Shown here piece after piece: positions 24,863 through 33,683 of a DNA stretch of 56,167 bases (its first letter is position 1; every line of letters starts with the position of its first letter). Source of the stretch: Micrococcales bacterium (GTDB taxonomy: Bacteria > Actinomycetota > Actinomycetes > Actinomycetales > Cellulomonadaceae). The notes beneath the pieces were generated by a model. That model was not told where the DNA came from. It did no database searches and saw nothing but the letters and a program-made list of their open reading frames with translations. The position numbers were made by a program, and so were the translations under genes. The DNA is taken from assembly GCA_009777345.1 (NCBI GenBank), contig WRMB01000020.1, forward strand, positions 1-56,167, in the 5' to 3' direction.

Positions 24863-25549
24863 CTAGGCTCGGGCCTGGCTGCGGGCCTGGTGGGTGGCCA
24901 GGTCGGCCTGGCGCACCGGGACCGGGAGCCGGCTGCTCGGTTCCACCAGGCCTAGGGTCACCGTGACCGCGGTGTCCAGGTCGATCCAGTTGCCGCACGA
25001 GACGAACACAGGTTTGACGCCCTGGCGGGTGCGCAGCACCGCCCCCAGCACCTCGGGCGGGCCGGCCGCGACGATCGGGGTCCACGCCCCCACGCGGTCG
25101 TCCGGCACCTGGTAGTCGGTCCCGTCGACCCGGTGGTACGTCTTGGCCACCCCCAGCGTCGGACGGCCCAGGGCGAACGACGCCTGGGTGGCGATCCCCA
25201 TCCGCCGCGGGTGCAGGTACCCGTTCCCGTCGAACATGAACAGGTCCGGGGCGACGTCCAGCCGGGCCACGGCCGCCTCGACCAGCGGCAGCTCGCGGAA
25301 CCCCAGAAAACCGGGCCGGTACGGCACCGTCGGACGTCCCTGCGCCCGCACCGAACGGACCACCTGACGGGTGGCGCCGTCCACGACGACCACGCAGCAC
25401 ACCGCCTGCTCGACCCCCTCGGAGTCGGTCCAGTACGCCGTGTCCACCCCTGCGACCAGCCCCAGGGCGTCGGTATCGACCCGGTTGACCAGGCTGATCC
25501 CGTGCGCCAGACGCGTCTGCTCGTCAGCCAGTCGTTCGAACAGCTCCAC
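24863..25549 (-). CDS. nfi: Endonuclease V (deoxyinosine 3' endonuclease)
   Basis: Nicks DNA one nucleotide 3' of deoxyinosine to start repair of deaminated adenine. The 228-residue protein has the family metal-binding acids Asp36 (VAGVDTAY), Glu86 (FLGFRELP) and Asp107 (MFDGNGYLHPRRMG). It converges on the rhomboid gene with only 16 bp between stops. Confidence 0.93.
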   Translation of the reverse strand: MELFERLADEQTRLAHGISLVNRVDTDALGLVAGVDTAYWTDSEGVEQAVCCVVVVDGATRQVVRSVRAQGRPTVPYRPGFLGFRELPLVEAAVARLDVAPDLFMFDGNGYLHPRRMGIATQASFALGRPTLGVAKTYHRVDGTDYQVPDDRVGAWTPIVAAGPPEVLGAVLRTRQGVKPVFVSCGNWIDLDTAVTVTLGLVEPSSRLPVPVRQADLATHQARSQARA

Positions 25550-25624
25550 CCCGCCACTGTGGCACGCCCCGGCCCGGGTCCGCGCCCCTTTTCCCGCGCG
25601 CCGGAGGTCGGAGAGCCCGGCCCT

Positions 25625-25685
25625 GTGGGCGAATCACACCGGTGTAGCTATCCACAGGGTTACCCACCGCTGGGGACTACCGCCA
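25625..25685. repeat. 61-bp duplication of the crgA end, distal copy
   Basis: GTGGGCGAATCACACCGGTG and the following 41 bp match 25776-25836 with three mismatches. The proximal copy includes the last codons and stop of crgA (GACTACCGCCA). The two copies are 151 bp apart and enclose REP-like palindrome R2. Confidence 0.95.
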
Positions 25686-25687
25686 AA

Positions 25688-25728
25688 GGGCAGGACAGTG
25701 GGGACAGGTTCCTACTGTCGTCCTGCCC
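25688..25728. repeat. REP-like palindrome R2
   Basis: Arms GGGCAGGAC (25688-25696) and GTCCTGCCC (25720-25728) enclose a core related to R1, AGTGGGGACAGGTTCCT, with one extra base. The gap between endonuclease V and crgA holds only this and the 61-bp duplication. Confidence 0.75.
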
Positions 25729-25775
25729 CATGTGAGGCGCCTACGTCTGGGCTGGTGGACGGTTTCGCTGGTCTC

Positions 25776-25836
25776 GTGGGCGAATCACACTGGTGTAGCT
25801 GTCCACAGGGTTGCCCACCGCTGGGGACTACCGCCA
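25776..25836. repeat. 61-bp duplication of the crgA end, proximal copy
   Basis: Matches 25625-25685 with three mismatches and overlaps the crgA stop at 25828. This copy is probably the original because it is joined to the gene. Confidence 0.95.
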
Positions 25837-26085
25837 GCGGGTGGTCATGACGAAGCCGGTCATCATCATCACGAAGCCCACGGCGATGTTCCAGTTGCCG
25901 ATGCCGGGGATCGGGAAGCCGGTGGTCGACGACGGTGCCCCCAGGTAGGTGACGACGACCCAGAGCAGGCCAGCCACCATGAGGGTGACCATGAGAGCCT
26001 TGTACCACGTGGGACTGGGCGCCTGGGCGCTGGAGGTCGGAGGTGGGGTGTATGCGGGCTTCTTGCGGGGTGTCGACTTGGGCAC
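25828..26085 (-). CDS. crgA: Cell division protein CrgA
   Basis: A small (85-residue) septal membrane protein that in actinobacteria interacts with FtsZ, FtsI and other divisome proteins. A basic, Pro-rich cytoplasmic N-terminus precedes two membrane helices (about 28-47 and 65-80), separated by an outside loop with GFPIPGIGNWN. It is transcribed divergently from the DUF881 gene. Confidence 0.93.
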   Translation of the reverse strand: MPKSTPRKKPAYTPPPTSSAQAPSPTWYKALMVTLMVAGLLWVVVTYLGAPSSTTGFPIPGIGNWNIAVGFVMMMTGFVMTTRWR

Positions 26086-26195
26086 GCTCGCCTGCTCCTG
26101 TCTCCTGGCATCCGGGTGCCGATCAGGGTTGTGCAGGCACCGATGACCTAGCGTAGTGCCGGAACCACCCTGCAGAAGAGACCAAGGAGAGAAAC

Positions 26196-26927
26196 GTGCG
26201 CGTCCCGGTCCCGCTCGGCTCGGCCGCGGTAGGGGCCGTGGCCTGCCTGGCGGGGCTGCTGTTCGTGGTCAGCGCCAGCGACGCGCCCGCCGGTCGGCGT
26301 CCGCAGGACATGGTCGAGTTCGTCGTCACCAAGGCCGAGCAGGTCGAACAGCAGGCCGCGGCGGTCGACGCGCTGCGGTCCGAGGTCGACGCGCTCACCG
26401 CCGCGGTCGCCGACCTGCCCGGCCCGGCGTCCCCCGCGGTGCAGGTGGCGGCCGGTTCGGTCGCGGTGACCGGACCGGGGCTGGTCGTCACCCTCGACGA
26501 CGCCCCCGCGACGGCCGCCCGTGACGACCTCGACCCGGACGTGCTCGTCGTGCACCAGCAGGACCTCCAGGCCGTCGTCAACGCGCTGTGGGCGGGCGGG
26601 GCCGAGGCGGTCGCCGTGCAGGACCAGCGGATCGTCGCGACCACCTCGGTGCAGTGCGTCGGCAACGTGCTGCGGCTCGGCGGCCGGGTGTACTCCCCGC
26701 CGTACACGGTGGCAGGCATCGGCGACCCCGCGGCGCTGCGGGCCGCCCTGGACGACTCGCCCGCGGTGCGTGCCTACCAGACCGACGCCCAGGCGGTCGG
26801 CCTCGGCTGGTCGGTCCGCACCGACGACGCGCTGGTGCTGCCCGCCTACTCCGGCGCGACCGGCCTGGTCCACGCGCAGGCTCCCCCTGGCACGGACGTG
26901 CTGGGTATCGTCGGAGAGGGACCGTGA
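26196..26927 (+). CDS. DUF881 family protein
   Basis: A 243-residue protein with an N-terminal membrane anchor (about 9-27), a short coiled-coil (KAEQVEQQAAAVDALRSEVD) and a DUF881 domain with VVHQQDLQAVVNALW and AVQDQRI. DUF881 genes sit in division/sortase regions of actinomycetes; molecular function is unknown. AAGGAGAGA precedes the GTG start. The stop overlaps the sortase start. Confidence 0.88.
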   Translation: MRVPVPLGSAAVGAVACLAGLLFVVSASDAPAGRRPQDMVEFVVTKAEQVEQQAAAVDALRSEVDALTAAVADLPGPASPAVQVAAGSVAVTGPGLVVTLDDAPATAARDDLDPDVLVVHQQDLQAVVNALWAGGAEAVAVQDQRIVATTSVQCVGNVLRLGGRVYSPPYTVAGIGDPAALRAALDDSPAVRAYQTDAQAVGLGWSVRTDDALVLPAYSGATGLVHAQAPPGTDVLGIVGEGP

Positions 26928-27748
26928 CCACCGAACGTACCGTGACCACCGAACGGGCCACGACCGTCCCCTGGCTGGACACCGAGGAGGCCGTGAACAT
27001 GGTCACAGCGCCGGCCCGGCACGCCAACCCCCGCCGTACCGCTGACCAGACGGCCTATGCGGTGGTCGGCCTGCTGGGCGAGCTGCTCATCACCCTGGGG
27101 CTGGCGCTGCTGGCCTTCCTGGTCTGGCAGCTGTGGTGGACCGACGTCGAGGGCAACCGCGCCCAGGCCCGGATCGTCGAAGAGCTGTACGGCGACGCCC
27201 CGGTCCCGCCGCCGGTCCCCGCGGTGCCCGGCGAGGGCGACCCGCCGGTCCTGCCCGAACCGGCCCACGCGGAGAGGTTCGCGGTCATCCAGGTGCCCCG
27301 CTGGGCCGGGGAACCGCCCCGGCCGATCAGCCAGGGCACCGACCGGCCCACGGTGCTCGACCCGCTCGGCATCGGCCACTACGAGGGCACGGCCATGCCC
27401 GGGGACGTGGGGAACTTCGCCCTCGCCGGGCACCGCACCACCTACGGCAAGCCGTTCAACCGGGTCGCCGAGCTGCAGACCGGCGACGCGCTGGTGGTCT
27501 GGACGCCGGAGACGTGGTACGTCTACCGGGTCACCTCGACGCAGATCGTGACGCCGACCCAGACCGAGGTGGTCGCCCCGGTGCCCGGCCAGCCCGGTGC
27601 CGCCCCGACGCAGCGGCTGATCACCCTGACCACCTGCCACCCGATGTTCTCGGCGCGGCAGCGCTATATCGTGCACGGTGAGCTGGACTACTGGGCACCG
27701 ACGTCGTCGGGTACCCCGCAAGAGCTGTTGGACGCGGAAGGACGGTAA
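26924..27748 (+). CDS. Class E sortase
   Basis: A 274-residue membrane transpeptidase that anchors surface proteins to the cell wall. An N-terminal cytoplasmic tail and membrane helix (about 49-70) lead to the sortase fold with His170 (LAGHRTT), Cys238 (TLTTCHP) and Arg247 (ARQRY). The GTG at 26924 overlaps the DUF881 stop (GTGA), which fixes the start. No sorting-signal substrate is seen nearby. Confidence 0.93.
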   Translation: MTTERTVTTERATTVPWLDTEEAVNMVTAPARHANPRRTADQTAYAVVGLLGELLITLGLALLAFLVWQLWWTDVEGNRAQARIVEELYGDAPVPPPVPAVPGEGDPPVLPEPAHAERFAVIQVPRWAGEPPRPISQGTDRPTVLDPLGIGHYEGTAMPGDVGNFALAGHRTTYGKPFNRVAELQTGDALVVWTPETWYVYRVTSTQIVTPTQTEVVAPVPGQPGAAPTQRLITLTTCHPMFSARQRYIVHGELDYWAPTSSGTPQELLDAEGR

Positions 27749-27750
27749 CG

Positions 27751-27909
27751 ATGTACGGCTGGATCTGGCGGCACCTGCCCGGCCCCGTGCCGGTGCGGGT
27801 GATCATCGCCCTGGTGCTGGTCGCCGCGCTGCTCGCCGCGTGCTTCCTGTGGGTCTTCCCGGCGGTCTCGCCGCTGATGCCGTTCAACGACACTACCGTC
27901 GGAGACTGA
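27751..27909 (+). CDS. Small single-helix membrane protein
   Basis: A 52-residue protein beginning MYGWIWRHLPG, with one hydrophobic helix (VIIALVLVAALLAACFLWVF) and a short tail ending in TTVGD. It starts 2 nt after the sortase stop, with GGAAGGACGG just upstream, and is followed by pabA. Similar small proteins occupy this place in other actinomycetes. Function unknown. Confidence 0.8.
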   Translation: MYGWIWRHLPGPVPVRVIIALVLVAALLAACFLWVFPAVSPLMPFNDTTVGD

Positions 27910-27926
27910 ACAGGAGTGACAGACCG

Positions 27927-28556
27927 GTGACGATTGACGTCCTCGTGGTGGACAACTACGACTCGTTCGTCTACACGATCGTCGGGTACCTGCGCCAGCT
28001 CGGCGCGAGCGTGGACGTGGTCCGCAACGACGCGCTGGGCGATGTCGAGGCGGCAGTCCGCCGGGCGGACGGGGTGCTGGTCTCGCCCGGCCCGGGTGCC
28101 CCGTCCGAGGCCGGGGCGAGCGGGCAGGTGGTCCGCGCCTGCGCCGCCGCCGGTGTCCCGCTGCTCGGGGTCTGCCTGGGTCACCAGGTGCTCGGAGAGG
28201 TGTTCGGCGGCAGCGTGACGCACGCCCCCGAGCTGATGCACGGCAAGACCAGCCCGATCACCCACGACGGTACCGGGGTGCTCGCCGGGCTGCCGTCGCC
28301 GTTCACCGCCACCCGGTACCACTCGCTGGCCGTGGTGGCCGGTTCGGTGCCCGCCGCGCTGCGGGTCACCGCCTGGGCGCACGGCACCGTCATGGGCCTG
28401 GCGCACCGCACCCTGCCGCTGCACGGGGTGCAGTTCCACCCCGAGTCGGTGCTGACGCAGGGCGGTCACCGCATCCTGGCGAACTGGCTCGCGCTGTGCG
28501 GCGACGACCAGGCCGTCACCCGGGCGGCCGGTCTGCGACCGCTGGTCCCGGCCTGA
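27927..28556 (+). CDS. pabA: Aminodeoxychorismate/anthranilate synthase glutamine amidotransferase
   Basis: Supplies ammonia from glutamine to aminodeoxychorismate or anthranilate synthase. The 209-residue class I amidotransferase has the nucleophile Cys in GVCLGHQ and His-Glu in VQFHPES, and the N-terminal VVDNYDSFVYT typical of PabA/TrpG. AGGAG lies 10 nt before the GTG at 27927. No synthase large subunit adjoins it, so the folate or tryptophan role is open. Confidence 0.92.
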   Translation: MTIDVLVVDNYDSFVYTIVGYLRQLGASVDVVRNDALGDVEAAVRRADGVLVSPGPGAPSEAGASGQVVRACAAAGVPLLGVCLGHQVLGEVFGGSVTHAPELMHGKTSPITHDGTGVLAGLPSPFTATRYHSLAVVAGSVPAALRVTAWAHGTVMGLAHRTLPLHGVQFHPESVLTQGGHRILANWLALCGDDQAVTRAAGLRPLVPA

Positions 28557-28585
28557 CCGGCGCCGACCAGGAGCCGACGCCGGTC
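28555..28585. terminator. Hairpin between convergent pabA and pknB
   Basis: GACCGGCG (28555-28562) pairs with CGCCGGTC (28578-28585) across a 15-nt loop in the 42-bp gap between the two stops. It could serve both strands; no U-tract is present. Confidence 0.5.
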
Positions 28586-28598
28586 TGTGGATCAGGGC

Positions 28599-30611
28599 TC
28601 AGCCTGGTCCGTCACCCGGGTCCTGCTTGCCCGTGGAGACGGTGATGGTGAAGGTCTGACCGACCGGGACCCGCTGCCCCGAAGCCGGTGTCACCGAGAT
28701 CACCTGACCAGCCGGGACGCTCTCCGACGGCAGGTCGCGCCGGGTCATCGTCCCGGTGAACCCGGCGTCCTGGAGCCGGGCCACGACCGCGTCGTAGGAC
28801 CCGGTCAGGCCCGACGGCACCGCCAGGTCCGTCGGGGTCGCCTCGATCGCGATGACCAGGGTCACCCGGCTGCGCTGGTCGACCACCGTACCGGCGGTCG
28901 GGTTCGTCGAGACGACCGTGCCCGCCGCCTGGGTGCTCTCCTGGGTGGTGACCGTGGAGTTGAGGTTGAGGTCGTTGAGCGCCGCCTCGGCCTCCTCCTG
29001 GGACTGGCCCTTCAGGTCGGGGATCTTGACCCGCCCGGTGGAGACGAACAGCGTGACCTTGGTGCCCTCGTCGACCTTCGTACCCTCCGCCGGGTCGGTC
29101 TTGACGACCCTGTCCTTGGCGAACCTGCCGTCGTCGACCGTCGTCGTGCTCCGCTCGACCTCGAGACCGACCGCCTCCAGCTCACTGATCGCCTCGCCGA
29201 CGGTCTTGCCGCTGACGTCGGGCACCTCGATACCGCTGCCCGGGGCCGCCGGTCCGGTGGAGACCTTGTAGGAGACCTTCTTACCCTTCTCCAGCTTGGC
29301 ACCCTCCGTGGGTTCCTGGGAGATGACGTTTTCCACTGGGACCGTGTCGTGGGCAACCTCCTGCGGGTCTGGTTCGAACCCGGCCTCCCTGATCTTTGAC
29401 GCAGCCTCGTCGGCGGGCAGGCCGACGACCCCCGGGACGGTGCCCATCTCCTTGTCACCGCCACCTTGGGTCAGCAGGAACACGGCCAGCGCCACGGCGA
29501 CCACGCCCAGGGCGACCAGTGCCCAGATCCACCAACGACGCTGAGGCTCTTCCTCCTCCGCCGCCGCCTCGGGCTCGGGCATGATCCCGGTGGCCTGCCA
29601 CGGCGAGGCACCGGGCCGGGCGGGCGCCGACGACACCTCGCGGGCCAGGTCCGGGCGCATCGGGTCCATCACGGTGGTCGCCGCCTGGGCCGGGGCCATC
29701 ATGGCCGTCGCGGCGGCTGCCCCGACCGGCGGGGCTGATACCCGGCCGCCGCGCATCAGCGCCTCCAGGTCGGCCCGGAACTCCGCGGCCGTCTGGTAGC
29801 GGGTCTCCCGCCCCTTGGCCAGCGACTTGTGCACGATCCGGTCCAGCGTGTCCCCCAGGGCGGGGCTCAGGGTGGGGTTGAGCGTCGACGGGCGCGGCGG
29901 TTCCTCACGGACGTGCTGGTAGGCGACCGCGACCATGGAGTCGGCGACGAACGGCGGGCGACCGGTCAGCAGCTCGAACAGCAGGCAGCCGGTGGAGTAC
30001 AGGTCGGACCGGGCGTCTACCTGCTCCCCGCGGGCCTGCTCCGGCGACAGGTACTGGGCGGTGCCGACCACCGCCGACGCCTGGGTCACGGTGGCCTGCG
30101 AGTCGGCCACGGCCCGGGCGATGCCGAAGTCCATCACCTTGACCTGGCCGGTCGTGGTGAGCATGACGTTGGCCGGTTTGATGTCCCGGTGCACGATCCC
30201 GGCCCGGTGCGAGTACTCCAGCGCCGACAGCACCCCGCCGACGATGTCGATCGCCTCGTCCGGCGGCAGCGGGCGGCCGTCGCGCAGCACCTCGCGCACG
30301 GTGTGCCCCTCGACGTACTCCATGACGATGTACGGCATGTGCGCGGTCCCGCCGCCCGGTTCGACGACCTGTTCCTCGCCGGTGTCGTAGACCGCGACGA
30401 TCGCCGGGTGGTTGAGGGCGGCGGCGGCCTGGGCCTCGCGCCGGAACCGGTTGAGGAACGCCGGGTCCCGGGCCAGGTCCGAGCGCAGCACCTTGACCGC
30501 GACGGTCCGTCCCAGCCGCCGGTCGTGGCCGATGTGCACCTCGGCCATGCCACCACGCCCGATGGTCTCACCGAGCTCATACCTGCCCGCGAGGATACTG
30601 CGCTGGTCCAC
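28599..30611 (-). CDS. pknB: Serine/threonine protein kinase PknB with four PASTA domains
   Basis: A membrane kinase that senses muropeptides or lipid II and phosphorylates growth and division proteins. The 670-residue protein has the kinase domain with Lys40 (VAVKVL), Asp143 (HRDIKPAN) and Asp161 (DFG). A membrane helix lies near 345-365 (WIWALVALGVVAVALAVF). Four external PASTA repeats follow, starting about GTVPGVVGLP, IEVPDVSGKT, VKIPDLKGQS and LAVPSGLTGS. The GTG at 30611 shares its G with the pknA stop, and GGAGG lies 8 nt upstream. It is the last gene of the fhaA-to-pknB operon. Confidence 0.96.
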   Translation of the reverse strand: MDQRSILAGRYELGETIGRGGMAEVHIGHDRRLGRTVAVKVLRSDLARDPAFLNRFRREAQAAAALNHPAIVAVYDTGEEQVVEPGGGTAHMPYIVMEYVEGHTVREVLRDGRPLPPDEAIDIVGGVLSALEYSHRAGIVHRDIKPANVMLTTTGQVKVMDFGIARAVADSQATVTQASAVVGTAQYLSPEQARGEQVDARSDLYSTGCLLFELLTGRPPFVADSMVAVAYQHVREEPPRPSTLNPTLSPALGDTLDRIVHKSLAKGRETRYQTAAEFRADLEALMRGGRVSAPPVGAAAATAMMAPAQAATTVMDPMRPDLAREVSSAPARPGASPWQATGIMPEPEAAAEEEEPQRRWWIWALVALGVVAVALAVFLLTQGGGDKEMGTVPGVVGLPADEAASKIREAGFEPDPQEVAHDTVPVENVISQEPTEGAKLEKGKKVSYKVSTGPAAPGSGIEVPDVSGKTVGEAISELEAVGLEVERSTTTVDDGRFAKDRVVKTDPAEGTKVDEGTKVTLFVSTGRVKIPDLKGQSQEEAEAALNDLNLNSTVTTQESTQAAGTVVSTNPTAGTVVDQRSRVTLVIAIEATPTDLAVPSGLTGSYDAVVARLQDAGFTGTMTRRDLPSESVPAGQVISVTPASGQRVPVGQTFTITVSTGKQDPGDGPG

Positions 30612-32056
30612 TAGAGCTGACCTCCACTGTCGGTCGCGGCCGGGCCGCGAACGGTGCTCGGACGCAAGAGTATCGGGATCACCGCGGCTACGGCGGGTGT
30701 TTGTGCCCAGTCGGCCGGTATCGCGCCGGGCGCCGCCGACGCGGCGGCCTGGCCGACCAGTACCACGAGCCAGACCACGACGACCACGACCAGCGCCGCC
30801 AGCGTCCAGCGCAGCCACAACGGCCAGCCCAGCCACACCGAACCCAGCCGTGACGAGCCCAGGTGCGACAAGCCTGGCCGCGCGGTGCCTGGCTGCGTGG
30901 TACCTGGTCGCGGTGGCTGGGACCCGGTCGTGGTGCGGCGGCCCGGCTGGGGCGGTCGTTGCTGCGGTCGCGGTGCCGGTCCCGGGGCGCGGGGCGACGG
31001 CTGGGCCCGGCGGCCCGGACGGGGCGCCGGGCGGTCGGACGCCCGGCCCCGCAGGTCGCGCGGTCGGGGGCCGACGGTCACCGGCGCGGATACCGGGGCC
31101 CGTTCGGGCTCGGCGGGGGCTCGCGGGACGAACGACGGCGGCAGCCCGCCCACCGGGGTCACCGTCGACGCCTCGTCGCGGGTGCGCAGCGGCGGGGCGG
31201 CCCGGGTGCGGGCGGCGACCGGCACGCCCGAGGGCGGGGTCGAGGCGACCAGGGTGTCGAACAGCGCGGCCAGCTCGTCGCCGGACTGCGGACGGCCCGC
31301 CGGGTTCTTGTCCAGCAGGCGCAGCACCAGCGACGCCAGCCGCGGTTCGACGGTCGAGGGCAGCGGTGGGACCGGGTCGTTGACCTGGGCGATCGCGATG
31401 TCCACCGGTGAGGCGCCGGTGAACGGCCGCTGCCCGACCAGCGCCTCGTAGGCGATGATGCCCAGCGCGTACAGGTCGGACAGCCGCGTGGCGGGCTTGC
31501 CCACCGCCTGCTCCGGCGACAGGTACTGCGCGGTGCCCATGACCATGCCGGTGGCGGTCATCGGGGTCTGGTTGATGGCCTGGGACACCCCGAAGTCGGT
31601 GATCCGCACCCGGCCCGACGGTTCCACCAGCAGGTTGCCCGGTTTGACGTCCCGGTGGACGACACCCATCTGGTGCGCGTAGTGCAGCCCCCGGGCGGTC
31701 TGGGACAGGATCGGCAGCAGCCGCTGCGGGACCAGCACCCGCTCGTCCTCCAGGATGTCCGACAGCGGCTGCCCCGGCACCAGCTCCATGACCAGATAAG
31801 CCGTCCCGTCGTCCTCGCCGTAGTCGAACAGCGGGGCGATGTTCGGGTGCGACAGGGCCGCGGAGTTGCGCGCCTCCACCCGGAACCGGGCCAGCAGCGT
31901 GGACTCCCCGGCGAACTCCGGGCGCAGCGCCTTGACCGCCACCGGGCGGCCCAACGACTCGTCCAGGGCCTCCCAGACCTCGCCCATCCCGCCCACGGCG
32001 ATCGGGCCGACCATCCGGTACCGGCCGCCGAGCACCACGCCTTCGGTCACTCTCAT
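30611..32056 (-). CDS. pknA: Serine/threonine protein kinase PknA
   Basis: A 481-residue kinase acting with PknB on cell shape and division proteins. Catalytic residues are Lys42, Asp136 (HRDVKPGN) and Asp154 (DFG). A long Pro/Arg-rich linker precedes one membrane helix (about 430-450) and a short outside tail without PASTA repeats, as usual for PknA. Its Shine-Dalgarno GGGAG, 6 nt before the ATG at 32056, lies in the terminal stem of element G2. It is one base-overlapped with pknB. Confidence 0.95.
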   Translation of the reverse strand: MRVTEGVVLGGRYRMVGPIAVGGMGEVWEALDESLGRPVAVKALRPEFAGESTLLARFRVEARNSAALSHPNIAPLFDYGEDDGTAYLVMELVPGQPLSDILEDERVLVPQRLLPILSQTARGLHYAHQMGVVHRDVKPGNLLVEPSGRVRITDFGVSQAINQTPMTATGMVMGTAQYLSPEQAVGKPATRLSDLYALGIIAYEALVGQRPFTGASPVDIAIAQVNDPVPPLPSTVEPRLASLVLRLLDKNPAGRPQSGDELAALFDTLVASTPPSGVPVAARTRAAPPLRTRDEASTVTPVGGLPPSFVPRAPAEPERAPVSAPVTVGPRPRDLRGRASDRPAPRPGRRAQPSPRAPGPAPRPQQRPPQPGRRTTTGSQPPRPGTTQPGTARPGLSHLGSSRLGSVWLGWPLWLRWTLAALVVVVVVWLVVLVGQAAASAAPGAIPADWAQTPAVAAVIPILLRPSTVRGPAATDSGGQL

Positions 32057-32217
32057 ATGACGCTCCCAGCGTGAGACGTGCGTCGGCTGCGGTGCTGGGC
32101 GGGATGCGGGGCAAGGCGGAGGAGGAGGTCGCACTGGAGGTGCGGCCGACGACGACAACGCCGCACCGCGCCTGCCCGGTGCCGCAGACGGCGTGCGTCT
32201 CGCGCTGGGAGCGTCAT
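32057..32217 (-). repeat. Element G2, between pbpA and pknA
   Basis: The 157-bp gap in this otherwise overlapping operon is exactly filled by a second copy of the G element. The arms 32057-32078 and 32196-32217 (ATGACGCTCCCAGCG...) pair with one mismatch. Read on the minus strand, CACGCCGTCTGCGGCACCGG, the GTTGTCGTCG block and CGGCCGCACCTCCAGTGCG match G1. The arm sequence differs from G1 at several positions, but both arms change together. The 3' arm carries the pknA Shine-Dalgarno sequence, so the stem would hide it. Confidence 0.85.
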
Positions 32218-33683
32218 GAGTTCAGCACCGCCTCGATGACCTGCTTCGCCATCGGCGCCGCGACCTTCCCGCCCGTCGCGGCGTCGTCCCCGGCGGTCCC
32301 GCCGTTCTTGACGAACACCACGACCGCGACCTGCGGGTCGTTCGCCGGGGCGAACCCGGTGTACCAGACGTGCGGCGCCCGGCTGCCGTCCTGGGCGGTC
32401 CCGGTCTTGGCGGCCACCCGCACCCCGTCGATCCGCCCAGGCCTGGCGCTGCCCTGCTCGACGACGAGCTCCATCATCGACGTCAGCTGGGCGGCGGTCT
32501 GCGACGAGACCGGCTGGCCGATCTTCTCCGGCTTGGTCGTACTGATCACCGACAGGTTGGCCGCGCGCACCGTGTCGACGAGGTACGGCCGCATCATCGT
32601 GCCGTTGTTGGCGATGGCCGCGGAGACCAGCGCCATCTGCAGCGGCGTGGCCTGGACATCGCCCTGGCCGATCGCGGTCCGGGCCATCGTCGGGGGGTCC
32701 AGGCCGCTAGGGGGGAACTGGCTCGTCAGCACCGGCATGGGGATGCGGACCTCGCCCTGCGCCCCGTCGAAGCCGAAGGCCTGCGCCTGTCTCCGCAGCG
32801 CGTCCTCGCCCAGGTCCATGCCGAGCTGGGCGAACGAGGTGTTGCACGACACCTTCAACGAGTCGGCCAGGGAGATCTGGTCGGAGCGCGGGTCGCAGGC
32901 CGAGCCGCCGTAGTTCGTCATCTGCCGCGTGGTCTGGGGCAGCTCCAGCGACCGCGGCCCGTACAGCATCGAGCCCGGGGAGTACTGGCCCGACTCCAGC
33001 GCGGCCGCCGCGGTGATGAGCTTGAACGTCGACCCCGGGGCGTACCGCTCGTTGTACGCCTTGCTCCGCAGCGGGTTGCCCGGTGCCTGCTCCAGGGCCG
33101 TCTGCGCCGCGGCCGCGTCGTCATAGTTGTGGCTGACCAGCGGGTTCGGGTCGAAGGCCGGAGTCGAGACCAGGGCCAGGATCCTGCCGGTCCTCGGCTC
33201 GACGGCGACGATCGCGCCCTCGTTGTCGCCCAGGGCCGCCACCGCCGCCGCCTGCACCTGCGGCACGATCGTCGTCTCGACGGCCGCGCCCTCGGGCTGC
33301 CGCCCGGTGAGGACGTCCCGGATCCGGGTGAGCACCAGCTGGTCGGAGTCCGACGACAGGTACTCGTCGGTGTACCGCTCCAGACCGGTGCTCGAGCGAG
33401 AGTTCCAGGCCTGGAAACCGGTGATCGAGGAGTACAGCTCCCAGTCGACGTACTGGCGCTGGTGGCCGAACTCGTCGTCGACCACGACCGACTCCGCCAC
33501 CGCGACCCCGCCCACGACGATCGGTCCCCGGGTGTCGCCCAGCTGCTGCCAGATAGTCCGCCGGTTGTTCTGGTGGGCGTTGAGCTCGTCCGCCTGGACC
33601 ACCTGTACCCAGGTGGCGGCGCCCATCAGGGTCAGGCACATGACCAGGGCGACCGAGGCCAGCTTGCGCAGTGCGGTGTTCAC
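32214..33683 (-). CDS. pbpA: Penicillin-binding protein PbpA (class B transpeptidase)
   Basis: Cross-links peptidoglycan as partner of RodA. The 489-residue protein has an N-terminal membrane helix and the transpeptidase motifs SxxK in APGSTFKLI, SxN in VSCNTS and KTG in AAKTGTA. The GTG start overlaps the rodA stop (GTGA). The stop overlaps the edge of element G2. Confidence 0.95.
   Translation of the reverse strand: MNTALRKLASVALVMCLTLMGAATWVQVVQADELNAHQNNRRTIWQQLGDTRGPIVVGGVAVAESVVVDDEFGHQRQYVDWELYSSITGFQAWNSRSSTGLERYTDEYLSSDSDQLVLTRIRDVLTGRQPEGAAVETTIVPQVQAAAVAALGDNEGAIVAVEPRTGRILALVSTPAFDPNPLVSHNYDDAAAAQTALEQAPGNPLRSKAYNERYAPGSTFKLITAAAALESGQYSPGSMLYGPRSLELPQTTRQMTNYGGSACDPRSDQISLADSLKVSCNTSFAQLGMDLGEDALRRQAQAFGFDGAQGEVRIPMPVLTSQFPPSGLDPPTMARTAIGQGDVQATPLQMALVSAAIANNGTMMRPYLVDTVRAANLSVISTTKPEKIGQPVSSQTAAQLTSMMELVVEQGSARPGRIDGVRVAAKTGTAQDGSRAPHVWYTGFAPANDPQVAVVVFVKNGGTAGDDAATGGKVAAPMAKQVIEAVLNS

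Noticed and set aside
28599..32114. A single 1171-residue kinase reading through pknA into pknB
   Set aside because: The first 500 codons are pknA in the wrong frame. The true pknB starts at the GTG at 30611, overlapping the pknA stop.
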